The notes beneath the pieces were generated by a model. That model was given only the letters and a program-made list of their open reading frames with translations, searched no databases and was not told where the DNA came from. DNA of 64,000 nucleotides, taken from assembly GCF_001424305.1 (NCBI RefSeq), contig NZ_LMPD01000006.1, forward strand, positions 451,285-515,284, in the 5' to 3' direction. The position numbers and the translations under genes are program-made. The DNA comes from Pedobacter sp. Leaf176 (GTDB lineage: Bacteria; Bacteroidota; Bacteroidia; Sphingobacteriales; Sphingobacteriaceae). Positions 8,744 through 17,710 of this stretch are shown here, one piece after another (positions within the stretch are counted from its first letter, which is position 1; every line of letters starts with the position of its first letter).

Positions 8744-9546
8744 TCTGACATACCAGGTAGTTTGATACCATCGCTTTTCAAATTTCTCAATAGCTCTTTT
8801 TGAAAATGTAGTTTTGTATCCATAAAGCCGTGCGACTTCAGCCAAACATTTAAAATCACCTTGAATCCGCTTTCTTCGAGTGCGGAAATACCTATACGCC
8901 TTTCCGGAGATTTAAGGCAATGTTTAAATTCATCTACAGTGCGATTAAAAATTTCGTAAATTTTTTCATAATCAATGCCGTAACTGAACTTCATTTCCAC
9001 ATCCAGCCTTCTGCTACCCTGCATACTTATGTTGATGATGACTTCATTGGACAGCTTGCTGTTTGGAATTACAACAGTTCTGTTATCAAATGTGGTTACA
9101 ATCGTATAAAATATCTGAATGGAGCTAACCGTTCCTTCCTGCCCCTGGGCAATAATGTTGTCGCCCACAACAAACGGCTTCAATAATAAGATCAGCACAC
9201 CGCTTGCGAAATTTTGTAGGGTACCCGACAGCGCCAAACCAGCTGCAATGCCGATGCCACCAATTAGAACCGTCAAAAACGTTAACTGTATACCCACAAT
9301 CTGCATTACAGTTAACACCAATAAAATTCGTAGCGCAATAACAATTAAGCTTGAAAGAAATGGTTGTAGTGATGGATTAACATTTCTTTTGTGCATGCCG
9401 TTTGAAATCCACTTTCCAAATAATTTTATCAGCCATAAACCCACAAAGAGTAAAACCAGACCTAATATTACGGAAGGTCCCCTGGCAATTATCCAGTCAT
9501 AGGTCTTATCATAGAAGCTGTTAATTTTATTCGCATCAATTTTCAT
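8740..9546 (-). CDS. Small-conductance mechanosensitive channel (MscS family)
   Basis: The 268-residue protein has three membrane segments: residues about 18-38, 62-84 and the pore helix at about 90-125. The pore helix carries the Gly/Ala pattern GGIGIAAGLALSGTLQNFASG. A beta domain follows (VGDNIIAQGQEGTVSSI and the TTFDNRTVVIPNSKLSN motif of MscS), then the cytoplasmic alpha-beta domain. Length is close to E. coli MscS (286). It opens under membrane tension and releases solutes during osmotic downshock. It is followed in the same direction, upstream, by a tiny basic protein and a SpoIIAA-like protein, a grouping that suggests a stress-response context. Confidence 0.93.
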   Translation of the reverse strand: MKIDANKINSFYDKTYDWIIARGPSVILGLVLLFVGLWLIKLFGKWISNGMHKRNVNPSLQPFLSSLIVIALRILLVLTVMQIVGIQLTFLTVLIGGIGIAAGLALSGTLQNFASGVLILLLKPFVVGDNIIAQGQEGTVSSIQIFYTIVTTFDNRTVVIPNSKLSNEVIINISMQGSRRLDVEMKFSYGIDYEKIYEIFNRTVDEFKHCLKSPERRIGISALEESGFKVILNVWLKSHGFMDTKLHFQKELLRNLKSDGIKLPGMSD

Positions 9547-9564
9547 AAGCAGAAGGCGCGCGTA

Positions 9565-9717
9565 TTATGGTTTTTTATGTTTTACTGGAGCGTCTTTGTC
9601 TGTATTAACTTTTTTTGCATCTTTTGCGGATGTTGTTTTTTCAGTCGCACCTTTGGCTTTCGAAGTTTTCGGCGCAGTGGCTTTACTGCTTTCTGCCGGG
9701 GTTTTTGAACTTTTCAT
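9565..9717 (-). CDS. Small Lys/Ala/Thr-rich basic protein
   Basis: A 50-residue ORF beginning MKSSKTPAESSKATAPK and ending VKHKKP, with about a third of residues Lys and most others Ala, Ser, Thr and Pro. It is disordered and resembles the tails of histone H1-like proteins, but no fold is visible. Support for expression: a good purine-rich site AGAGGAA 7 nt before the ATG, a start 4 nt after the stop of the SpoIIAA-like gene, and low-complexity composition that is unlikely in non-coding DNA. It could bind DNA or RNA; function is unknown. Confidence 0.6.
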   Translation of the reverse strand: MKSSKTPAESSKATAPKTSKAKGATEKTTSAKDAKKVNTDKDAPVKHKKP

Positions 9718-9721
9718 ATCT

Positions 9722-10090
9722 TTATTCCTCTTTAATTAACCATTCAATTGCAATATCAAGTTCTTCTGGCTTAAATCCTTTAGAAGCACCCGGTGTTGCA
9801 ATTGTAAATATATCTGTAAATCTTTCTACACTTGTTTCGGTTGTTACAACTGCTATTTTTTTCCACTTGGTAAAATTTTCCAGGCCAGCCCTTGCGTCCT
9901 GAACCCAGGCACCAGCCGTGAAATTTTTAACGTCGGTATCCAGAACTAGTAAATACCTTATCTCACCAAATTTATCAGCAGTTCGTTCCAGTCCTGGCAA
10001 CAAAACATCTTTTATATCGTCACTGTCTACCGGTCCGGTCGCTCGGACTCCAAATATTTTATCCGGAAGTCCGGTTATCTCTGTAAGCAT
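9722..10090 (-). CDS. SpoIIAA-like (STAS/DUF3478) protein
   Basis: A 122-residue alpha/beta protein opening MLTEITGLPDKIFGVRATGPVDSDD and containing the typical WKKIAVVTTE strand and a C-terminal FKPEELDIAIEWL helix. This is the SpoIIAA-like family (PF11964), single-domain proteins with a CRAL-TRIO/STAS-like fold whose function is poorly known and which are often near stress genes. It heads a minus-strand series with the small basic protein (4-nt gap) and MscS. No conserved phospho-serine of true anti-sigma antagonists is evident. Confidence 0.75.
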   Translation of the reverse strand: MLTEITGLPDKIFGVRATGPVDSDDIKDVLLPGLERTADKFGEIRYLLVLDTDVKNFTAGAWVQDARAGLENFTKWKKIAVVTTETSVERFTDIFTIATPGASKGFKPEELDIAIEWLIKEE

Positions 10091-10223
10091 ATGTTATTCT
10101 TTACTAAACAGAACATCATATAGCTAAAAGATGTTTGAAAATTGACTCAATTATAAATATCTAAAAACAGTATCTCATTGATTACGTTATAGTAACATTA
10201 CTCATTTAACTAAAAATTAACTT

Positions 10224-11342
10224 ATGAAAAACAGTTTGTACAAATTGTTCGTTGCTTTTGGCTTTTTAGCGACAGGGATTTCTGCGTGTAATAGCGATAA
10301 CAAAACAACAGCAACCAGCGATTCCCTTAATATGGATTCTACTGTAACAAAGTCTTTGAAGCCGGCAGGTCCGCCACCTGAATGGGGTAAAACAATCAGG
10401 CCTGAAATGCAGGCCTTGATCGAAAAACTCACCAGTTACGGAGATAAACCTTTAGAAACACTTAACGCAGTTGATGCTAGAAAAAATCATACGCCCACTG
10501 ATGCTGTTATGGACTTGGTTAAATTGAACAATATAACCATTCCCGAAGCCAAAGTAGATACAGTGGGCAAGGATATAAACGTGAACGGTGGAAAAATTCA
10601 TTTACGAATTTACACCCCTAAAACGGGTTCTGGACCATTTCCTCTTATTGTTTATTACCACGGTGGTGGCTTCGTTATAGCAAATCTAGATGTTTACAAT
10701 GCTTCTGCACAGGGATTAGCAGAACAGGTTGGAGCGGTAGTTATTTCGGTTGCTTACCGTTTAGCCCCTGAAAATAAATTTCCTACGGCACATAATGATG
10801 CATTTGCCGCATATGAATGGGCAGTTAAAAATGCATCAAATCTAAAGGCAGACCCGGCTAAAATTGCTGTCGTAGGCGAAAGTGCAGGAGGTAATTTGGC
10901 AGCTAATGTTTCAATTGAAGCCAGAGACAAACACATTATGATTCCAGTTCACCAGGTGTTGGTTTACCCGATAGCACAATCAAATATGAATACCGAGTCT
11001 TACAAACTGTATACTGATGCTAAACCTTTAAATAAAGCGATGATGGGTTGGTTTACAGAAAAGTATTTGACAACCATGATTGAGGCTCAAAACCCAAAAA
11101 TTTCATTAGTTAATGCAAACTTAAAAGGTTTGCCTCCCACAACTGTAATTACGGCTGAGATAGACCCTCTACACGATGATGGTGTCATGCTTGCGAATAA
11201 ATTATCTGACGCAGGCGTAACAGTTAACAGTAGAAATTATGAGGGTGTTACACACGAATTTTTTGGAATGAGTATTTTGGTTCCAGAAGCAAAAGCAGCA
11301 CAGGCTTATGCTGCCGACCAGTTGAAAGCAGCATTTAAATAA
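10224..11342 (+). CDS. Lipoprotein alpha/beta hydrolase (HSL/GDXG esterase family)
   Basis: The 372-residue protein has a lipobox ending at Cys22 (TGISACNSD), so it is probably anchored to a membrane facing the periplasm. The hormone-sensitive-lipase oxyanion motif HGGG is in YYHGGGFVIANLD, the nucleophile is Ser220 in GESAGG, the acid is the Asp of AEIDPLHDDG, and the His is in THEFFG. It should hydrolyse short-chain carboxylic esters; the natural substrate is unknown. A spacer of about 50 residues rich in Pro/Gly links the lipid anchor to the domain. It is a single-gene unit ending in a strong bidirectional terminator. Confidence 0.92.
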   Translation: MKNSLYKLFVAFGFLATGISACNSDNKTTATSDSLNMDSTVTKSLKPAGPPPEWGKTIRPEMQALIEKLTSYGDKPLETLNAVDARKNHTPTDAVMDLVKLNNITIPEAKVDTVGKDINVNGGKIHLRIYTPKTGSGPFPLIVYYHGGGFVIANLDVYNASAQGLAEQVGAVVISVAYRLAPENKFPTAHNDAFAAYEWAVKNASNLKADPAKIAVVGESAGGNLAANVSIEARDKHIMIPVHQVLVYPIAQSNMNTESYKLYTDAKPLNKAMMGWFTEKYLTTMIEAQNPKISLVNANLKGLPPTTVITAEIDPLHDDGVMLANKLSDAGVTVNSRNYEGVTHEFFGMSILVPEAKAAQAYAADQLKAAFK

Positions 11343-11351
11343 CTTACCTAA

Positions 11352-11387
11352 AATTATTTAAGGGGCTCTAAAACCCCTTAAATAATT
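11352..11387. terminator. Bidirectional terminator between esterase and Ku genes
   Basis: A perfect 14-nt stem (AATTATTTAAGGGG / CCCCTTAAATAATT) around an 8-nt loop, flanked by A- and T-rich ends, in the 53-nt gap between two convergent genes. Confidence 0.8.
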
Positions 11388-11395
11388 AAATTCCG

Positions 11396-12166
11396 TTAAG
11401 CGCCTTTTTTAGAGCCTAAGCTCTGCATGAGTTGTTCGTATAAATCATCGCTATTTGCTTTTTGCGGTTTTATTTTCTTCACTGTAGCACGTTTTCCTTT
11501 AGATTTAGCTTTAATTATTTTAAGCAGCTCATCGCTATAATCATCTTTGAAAGCACTCAAATCAAATTTTGAAGTGTATTGTTTGATTAACGCTAAGCCT
11601 ACATCCATTTCTTTTTTTGTGATGGTTATGTCATCCACTTTGTTTATTTCGGAAAAGTCTCTTATCTCCTGCTGAAATCTAATTTTGGTTACCACCATAA
11701 CTCCATCCATAGGATGGATAACACAAAGATTTTCAGTATTTCTAAGTACAAATCTGGCGACACCTGCTTTTCCTGATTTTTCTAAAGCTTTTAAAAGTAA
11801 GGCGTAAGCTTTCCTGCCTTGTTTTTCTGGTTCTGTATAGTAAGATGTTTCGTAATAGACAGGATTAATGTCCTTAATGTCCACAAAGTTTTCCAGCTCA
11901 ATTATCTTTGTTTTTTCGGGTGCCGCCTCTTCAAAATCATGTTTGTCTAAAATGATGTACTTATCTTTCATAAAATAGCCCTTAACAATTTTCTCATAGG
12001 GTACTTCTTTATGGCTATTTTCATTCACCCTAAGGAATTTTATTTTAGCATGGTCCCTCTCATCAAGCATATCTAAATCAAGGTTACTGTTCTGCACACC
12101 CGAAAACAACTTTACCGGAATATTTACCAGCCCGAACCCTATAGAACCTTTCCAAATTGATCTCAT
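11396..12166 (-). CDS. ku: Ku, bacterial NHEJ end-binding protein
   Basis: With the ATG at 12166 the protein is 256 residues and begins MRSIWKGSIGFGLVNIPVKL, the almost invariant start of bacterial Ku. A longer reading from a TTG at 12196 is unlikely because it adds ten residues ahead of this conserved start. The core beta-barrel includes YEKIVKGYFMKDKYIILDK and the C-terminal part a Lys-rich tail (AKSKGKRATVKKIK) as in Ku proteins that recruit LigD. Ku binds double-strand ends as a homodimer. Its ligase partner LigD is encoded at 43.3-46.0 kb, not next door. It lies convergent to the esterase and divergent from the glycosyltransferase. Confidence 0.95.
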   Translation of the reverse strand: MRSIWKGSIGFGLVNIPVKLFSGVQNSNLDLDMLDERDHAKIKFLRVNENSHKEVPYEKIVKGYFMKDKYIILDKHDFEEAAPEKTKIIELENFVDIKDINPVYYETSYYTEPEKQGRKAYALLLKALEKSGKAGVARFVLRNTENLCVIHPMDGVMVVTKIRFQQEIRDFSEINKVDDITITKKEMDVGLALIKQYTSKFDLSAFKDDYSDELLKIIKAKSKGKRATVKKIKPQKANSDDLYEQLMQSLGSKKGA

Positions 12167-12299
12167 AAAACTTTTTTTTAAGCTTAATACTAACAAGTCT
12201 TTAAATAATATTGTTTTGGCTTAAATATCCGCTAATTAGAAGCATACTCAAACTATTTAATTAATTGTATGTTATTTATGTATAATCTCTTAAATACCT

Positions 12300-14570
12300 A
12301 TGAAAATTGCTTACATATCAACTTATCCTCCACGTGAATGTGGACTAGCCACGTTTAATCAGAATTTAGTAAATGCATTAAGCTTAAACTCATCTTATGA
12401 TGCTGCTCAGAGTTTTGTTGTTGCAATGAACGAATCAGAAGATTTAAACGAACATGCTTATCCTGAAGATGTTAAGTTTATTATACGTCAGCAAAATCAG
12501 CAGGATTATTTAGATGCGGCTGATTTTATAAATAACAGCAATATAGATACATGCATCATTGAACATGAATTTGGTATATATGGAGGTAATAGTGGTATTT
12601 TTCTATTATCGTTACTAAACAGACTAAAGAAACCTTTTATTACAGTGCTGCACACCGTTTTGAAAGACCCAAGTTTTATGCAACAAACCATTATAAAAGA
12701 GATCGCTTCAAAATCTTCCAAAATAGTGGTTATGAGCAAAAAAGCAGTATTGTTCTTAACAAGTATCTATCAGATTCCATCATCCCAAATAAAGTTAATC
12801 GCACATGGTGTTCCGGATTTGGAACCAATCAGTAACAATGCCGTTTCTCAAAGTGACTTGTTCAGAAACAAAAAAGTATTGTTCACATTCGGACTTATCA
12901 GTCGAAACAAGGGACTTGAAACCGTTATAAAAGCTTTACCCGATGTAGTGAAAAGGCATCCGGAAGTACTGTATGTCATTTTGGGGAACACACATCCAGG
13001 CGTGGTAAAACACAACGGAGAGGAATATCGTGATAGCCTTAAGGCCCTGGCTAAAGACCTGGGTGTAGAAAAAAACATTGCTTTCGTTAATAAGTTCGTT
13101 TCTGAAGAAGAACTCCACCAATATTTAACCGCTTGTTACCTATACATTACGCCTTATTTGAATGAGGCGCAAATTACAAGCGGTACATTATCGTATGCTG
13201 TGGGGGCAGGTGCAGCTGTGGTATCTACACCTTATTGGCATGCACAAGAATTACTTTCGGAAAACCGTGGCGAACTTTTCGACTTTAAGAACGACAGCCA
13301 GCTGGCTAAGATTATCAATAATTTATTGGAAGACAAGGTGAAGTACCAAAGCCTTAAAAATAATGCTTATCAATACGGGTTAGATTTAAGGTGGCCTGCA
13401 ATTGGTAATGTTTACATGTCTGCATTGCAGGAAGCTCTTGACAGTGGAAAAAAACCGGCAAGAAAAGTTCCTCCTGTTATCGATGTGGATAGTATGCCGG
13501 CACTTAATTTAAGTCATATTGAGCTACTAACAGATGATACCGGCATAATTCAACACGCAAAATTCGGCATTCCCAATCTGAAAGAAGGTTACTGTATTGA
13601 TGATAATGCAAGGGCTTTAATTCTTTCATTAATGGCTTATGATCAGGATAAAAGTAAGAAGGCCTTAAAATTGATGCCGGTATATCTGAGCTTTATCCAG
13701 TACATGCAACGTGAGGACGGGAACTTTAGAAATTTCCTGAGTTTTAACAGAAATTACCTGGATGAGGTTGGTTCTGAGGATTCATTCGGACGAACCATTT
13801 GGTCGCTTGGCTATCTGATTAATATCGGCCCTAATAATTCTTATCGTGAGTTCGGACGCGAACTTTTTGGCAACGCTGTTCCGCATTTTAAAAAATTAAA
13901 GTACTTGCGTGCAATTGCCAATACAATTATCGGCATAGCTTATTACCTGCGTTCGCATCCTGGAGATGAATTATTGGTCAATGAAATAAACAGGCTTTCG
14001 AAATCATTAACTGATGCATATTCAAACAATAAGGACGGGGACTGGCATTGGTATGAAGATATTTTAACTTACGATAATGCCATCCTTCCATTAGCACTTT
14101 TATGTCATTATGAAGTTACCGGCAACAGCGAATCTCACCGTACAGCGATGGAAAGCATCAAATTTTTAAACAGCTTTTCTTTTGAAAATGGGTATTTGAA
14201 TCCAGTAGGAAATGCGGGTTGGATGAAAAAAAATGGAAAAAATCCAGTGTACGATCAGCAGGCGCTGGAAACAATGGCTATGGTTCTACTCTACTCGAAA
14301 GCCTTTGAAATTACTAAAGATGATGCTTACCTAAACCTGATGCAGACAAGTTACGAGTGGTTCTTAGGAAAGAATAGCCTGCACATTCCCCTTTATGATT
14401 TTGAAACCAATGGTTGTGCGGATGGCTTACAATTTAATAGTGTGAATAGAAACCAGGGTGCAGAAAGCACATTGGCATACTTCATATCACACCTTACCGT
14501 TCTTAACACAGCAGAAATTGAATTTCAGTCTTTCTCTTCACCATTAATTCAGGTGGATAAGTACGCATAA
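12300..14570 (+). CDS. GT4 glycosyltransferase fused to an (alpha/alpha)6 glycosidase-like domain
   Basis: A 756-residue two-part protein. Residues 1-370 are a GT-B fold transferase: MKIAYISTYPPRECGLATF at the N-terminus, LISRNKGLETVIKALPDV at the start of the nucleotide domain, and a GT4-type acidic region near FVSEEELHQYLTACYLYITPY. Residues about 400-740 are a helical-barrel domain with GYCIDDNARALI and DGDWHWYEDILTYDNAILP motifs, similar to domains found behind GT4 modules in Bacteroidota and often annotated as glycosidase-like. No signal peptide is seen, so it is cytoplasmic. A role in making a storage or surface glycan, perhaps a mannose-containing one, is likely but the substrate is unknown. 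A terminator follows. Confidence 0.8.
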   Translation: MKIAYISTYPPRECGLATFNQNLVNALSLNSSYDAAQSFVVAMNESEDLNEHAYPEDVKFIIRQQNQQDYLDAADFINNSNIDTCIIEHEFGIYGGNSGIFLLSLLNRLKKPFITVLHTVLKDPSFMQQTIIKEIASKSSKIVVMSKKAVLFLTSIYQIPSSQIKLIAHGVPDLEPISNNAVSQSDLFRNKKVLFTFGLISRNKGLETVIKALPDVVKRHPEVLYVILGNTHPGVVKHNGEEYRDSLKALAKDLGVEKNIAFVNKFVSEEELHQYLTACYLYITPYLNEAQITSGTLSYAVGAGAAVVSTPYWHAQELLSENRGELFDFKNDSQLAKIINNLLEDKVKYQSLKNNAYQYGLDLRWPAIGNVYMSALQEALDSGKKPARKVPPVIDVDSMPALNLSHIELLTDDTGIIQHAKFGIPNLKEGYCIDDNARALILSLMAYDQDKSKKALKLMPVYLSFIQYMQREDGNFRNFLSFNRNYLDEVGSEDSFGRTIWSLGYLINIGPNNSYREFGRELFGNAVPHFKKLKYLRAIANTIIGIAYYLRSHPGDELLVNEINRLSKSLTDAYSNNKDGDWHWYEDILTYDNAILPLALLCHYEVTGNSESHRTAMESIKFLNSFSFENGYLNPVGNAGWMKKNGKNPVYDQQALETMAMVLLYSKAFEITKDDAYLNLMQTSYEWFLGKNSLHIPLYDFETNGCADGLQFNSVNRNQGAESTLAYFISHLTVLNTAEIEFQSFSSPLIQVDKYA

Positions 14571-14588
14571 ACTTTTTGATGAAATTGT

Positions 14589-14617
14589 GCCCGGTTCCAA
14601 TAGGGATCGGGCTTTTT
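14589..14617 (+). terminator. Rho-independent terminator after the glycosyltransferase gene
   Basis: GCCCGGTTCC / GGATCGGGC stem with a small loop followed by TTTTT, 18 nt after the stop codon. Confidence 0.8.
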
Positions 14618-14730
14618 GGTTTAAAAAAAGTTTGCACTCTGTAATATTTGATATACATTCTTCCTATTAAGACAAAAATTTGCAACTTTTAGGGATTGAA
14701 TCTTAACCAACAAATTAATTCATTCCTAAA

Positions 14731-17589
14731 ATGCAAAATAGATTAACATTATTACTGTTTTTTGTGGTCAGCTTCGCTTATGCACAAAAAAAACCATTAG
14801 ATCATAAAGTTTATGATTCATGGGAAGCTGTAGGAACCAAGCAATTATCAAATAACGGGCAGTTGGCTTTGTATAGTGTAGTTCAGCAGGAAGGCGATGC
14901 AGTGTTATACATCACTAACTTAAAAACCAATTCAAAAATCAGCGTGCCGCGAGCAGCCCTTGGCCAATTTAGTAACGATTCAAAATTCGCAGCTTTTTTA
15001 ATAAAACCTTTTTATAAAGATTTGCGCCAGGCGAAAATAAAAAAAACTAAGCCCGATGCCCTTCCAAAGGATACTTTAGGGATAGCCAACCTGACTAATA
15101 ATAACGTAATCAAAATAGCAAGGGTAAAATCTTTCAAAATGCCTGAAACAGGCTTTGGCTATTTAGCCTATCAATTAGATAAATTAGATACAGCTAAAAA
15201 AGCGCTTGCCCCTACGCTTAAAAAAGACATTGCAATAGATTTCGCAGATGATGAACCAGCTGGCGGCCCCAAAAAAGAAGAAGGGACAGATCTTATTGTT
15301 AGAAACCTCGCTACAGGCGTAGACAAAATTTATAAATACGTTACCGATTACGCCTTCAGTAAAGATGGCAAGCAACTTGTATTTGCCTGTAGCGGTTCAA
15401 AAAAAGATAAAACTGCTCCGCAGGGCGTTTACCTTTTAAATACAGAAAAAGGACTATTGAAAACACTTGTTAAAGGAAGAGGTAGCTTTAAAGGTTTTAC
15501 TTTTGACGATGAAAGTGAGCATTTGGCCTTCGTTGGCGAACAAGATCCAGAGAAAAAGGAGATTAAAAATTACAACGTTTACTACAACTCTTTAACATTG
15601 GATACCGCTCAAACTATTGTTGATTATGACATGCCTGGATTACCAGCGAAATGGTCGGTAAGTGGCGAGGGCAAGGTTTCCTTTAGTAAAGATGGTAAGA
15701 AATTATTTTTTGGCATCGCTCCTGTTAGGAAAGCAAAAGACACAACAATAATAGATTTTGAGGTGGCAAAGGTTGATGTTTGGAATTATAAGGATGATTA
15801 TTTACAACCAATGCAACTTAAAAATGCAGACAGAGATAGCAAAAGAAGCTTTCTATCTGTAATAGATGTTTACGGCAGCGACCCTAAAGTTATTCCTTTA
15901 ACCGATTTAAGTTTACCTGATGCCAATATGGTAAGCGATGGAAATGCAGATTTTGTGCTGGCATCTACTGATTTCGGCCGCAGAATTGAATCACAATGGA
16001 GCGGTTCAACTTTAAGAGATTATTATTTAGTTGATACGAAAACCGGTCAGCGTAAAAAGATTATCGAGAAACTTAATGGAAATGCATCTGCATCTCCAGC
16101 TGGAAATTATGTAATCTATTTTGACGAAAACACTTCAAACTGGTTTACTTATCATGTAGCCTCCGGTAAAGTTACTCAACTCAACAATGGCATGAATGTT
16201 AAGTTTGCCGATGAAGAAAATGATGTTCCTGATACTCCAAAAGCTTATGGTATTGCTACCTGGACAGAAGATGATAAGGCCGTTTTGATTTACGATCGTT
16301 ACGACATCTGGTCATTTTCGCCCGATGGTAAATCCCCTGCAAAAAACATCACCAATAACTTTGGCCGCGATAACAAAATAACACTTCGTTATGAGCGGAC
16401 GCAGCAGGATAACCGTTTCGAGCGTGGAGCCGACACTAAATTTGTTAAAGCAAATGAATTGCTTTGGTTAAATGGGTTTAATAATTCAACCAAAGAGAAC
16501 GGCTTCTATCGTAAAAATGCAGGCACACTTAAAAACCCTGATTTGGTGGTAATGGGCAAAAATAAATATTCCAATTTGCTGAAAGCCAAAGAGGCCGATG
16601 TGTATATTTTTGATAAAGGAAATTATGTAGCCTCACCTGATGTGTACGTAACCACAGACTTTAAATCCGAGACAAAATTATCAGCAACCAACCCACAACA
16701 GGCAAACTATAATTGGGGAACTGCAGAATTGGTTAAATGGACTACGCCAAAAGGTTATCAATCAGAAGGCATTTTATATAAACCCGAAAACTTCGATCCA
16801 TCTAAGAAATACCCGATGATAGTTTATTTCTATGAAAAATTATCCGATGGGTTATATGCTTATCAGGCTCCTGCGCCTACGCCATCACGATTAAATATTT
16901 CATTCTTTGTGAGCAATGGCTATTTGGTGTTTGCACCTGATATCAGCTATACAACTGGTCATCCGGGACAATCAGCGGTCGAATTTATCAATTCCGGTGT
17001 AGAAAATCTGAAGAAAAACACCTGGGTGGATGGAAGTAAAATCGGCATTCAGGGCCAAAGTTGGGGCGGCTACCAGGTTGCCTATTTAATTACACAAAAC
17101 GACATGTATGCAGCCGCATGGGCTGGTGCGCCGGTGGTTAACATGACCTCTGCTTATGGCGGTATTCGCTGGGAAAGTGGCATGAACCGCCAGTTTCAAT
17201 ATGAAAAAACGCAAAGCCGGATTGGTGCCACGCTCTGGGAGAAACCTGAATTGTATGTGGAAAATTCCCCTCTTTTTATGTTTCCAAAAGTGAATACACC
17301 GGTTGTGGTTATGGCAAATGATGCCGATGGCGCTGTGCCCTGGTACCAGGGTATTGAGATGTTTACCGGCTTACGTCGCCTGGGTAAACCAGTTTGGATG
17401 TTAAACTACAATGGCGAAGCGCATAACCTGGTTCAGCGCCAGAACCGTAAGGACATCCAAATTCGGGAGCAGCAATTCTTTGATTATTATTTAAAGGGCG
17501 CTAAAGCACCTGCCTGGATGACCACCGGCGTACCAGCAACCGAAAAAGGAAGAACCTGGGGTTTTGAATTAACGGATGATAAGCCTTAA
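14731..17589 (+). CDS. S9 family prolyl oligopeptidase-like serine peptidase
   Basis: The 952-residue protein has a signal peptide (residues 1-18, cleaved after AYAQ). A long WD/beta-propeller-type N-terminal part (about 30-650) with repeated DGK turns follows. The C-terminal alpha/beta-hydrolase domain carries Ser777 in GQSWGGYQ, an acidic residue in ANDADGAVPW (Asp864 or 866) and His898 in NGEAHNL. All three catalytic residues are present. Such enzymes cut short peptides after proline or are dipeptidyl peptidases; here it is periplasmic or surface bound and may aid peptide nutrition. It is 952 residues against about 700 for POP, the extra being in the propeller. Confidence 0.92.
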   Translation: MQNRLTLLLFFVVSFAYAQKKPLDHKVYDSWEAVGTKQLSNNGQLALYSVVQQEGDAVLYITNLKTNSKISVPRAALGQFSNDSKFAAFLIKPFYKDLRQAKIKKTKPDALPKDTLGIANLTNNNVIKIARVKSFKMPETGFGYLAYQLDKLDTAKKALAPTLKKDIAIDFADDEPAGGPKKEEGTDLIVRNLATGVDKIYKYVTDYAFSKDGKQLVFACSGSKKDKTAPQGVYLLNTEKGLLKTLVKGRGSFKGFTFDDESEHLAFVGEQDPEKKEIKNYNVYYNSLTLDTAQTIVDYDMPGLPAKWSVSGEGKVSFSKDGKKLFFGIAPVRKAKDTTIIDFEVAKVDVWNYKDDYLQPMQLKNADRDSKRSFLSVIDVYGSDPKVIPLTDLSLPDANMVSDGNADFVLASTDFGRRIESQWSGSTLRDYYLVDTKTGQRKKIIEKLNGNASASPAGNYVIYFDENTSNWFTYHVASGKVTQLNNGMNVKFADEENDVPDTPKAYGIATWTEDDKAVLIYDRYDIWSFSPDGKSPAKNITNNFGRDNKITLRYERTQQDNRFERGADTKFVKANELLWLNGFNNSTKENGFYRKNAGTLKNPDLVVMGKNKYSNLLKAKEADVYIFDKGNYVASPDVYVTTDFKSETKLSATNPQQANYNWGTAELVKWTTPKGYQSEGILYKPENFDPSKKYPMIVYFYEKLSDGLYAYQAPAPTPSRLNISFFVSNGYLVFAPDISYTTGHPGQSAVEFINSGVENLKKNTWVDGSKIGIQGQSWGGYQVAYLITQNDMYAAAWAGAPVVNMTSAYGGIRWESGMNRQFQYEKTQSRIGATLWEKPELYVENSPLFMFPKVNTPVVVMANDADGAVPWYQGIEMFTGLRRLGKPVWMLNYNGEAHNLVQRQNRKDIQIREQQFFDYYLKGAKAPAWMTTGVPATEKGRTWGFELTDDKP

Positions 17590-17608
17590 ATACTTATAAC
17601 CAAGGGAA

Positions 17609-17641
17609 AAAGCAAGATAACAAACCGTTATCTTGCTTTTC
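17609..17641 (+). terminator. Rho-independent terminator after the S9 peptidase
   Basis: AAAGCAAGATAAC / GTTATCTTGCTTT, a 13-nt perfect stem with a 5-nt loop and a T-rich tail, 19 nt after the stop. Confidence 0.85.
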
Positions 17642-17710
17642 TTTTGAACAAGAAGATTTATTAGTCAATATTTTGGTATTTTGTACCCTTAAACTAAATG
17701 AACTAGCTAA

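Noticed and set aside
12166..12196. Longer Ku reading from a TTG codon
   Set aside because: It adds ten residues before the invariant Ku start; the ATG at 12166 is preferred.
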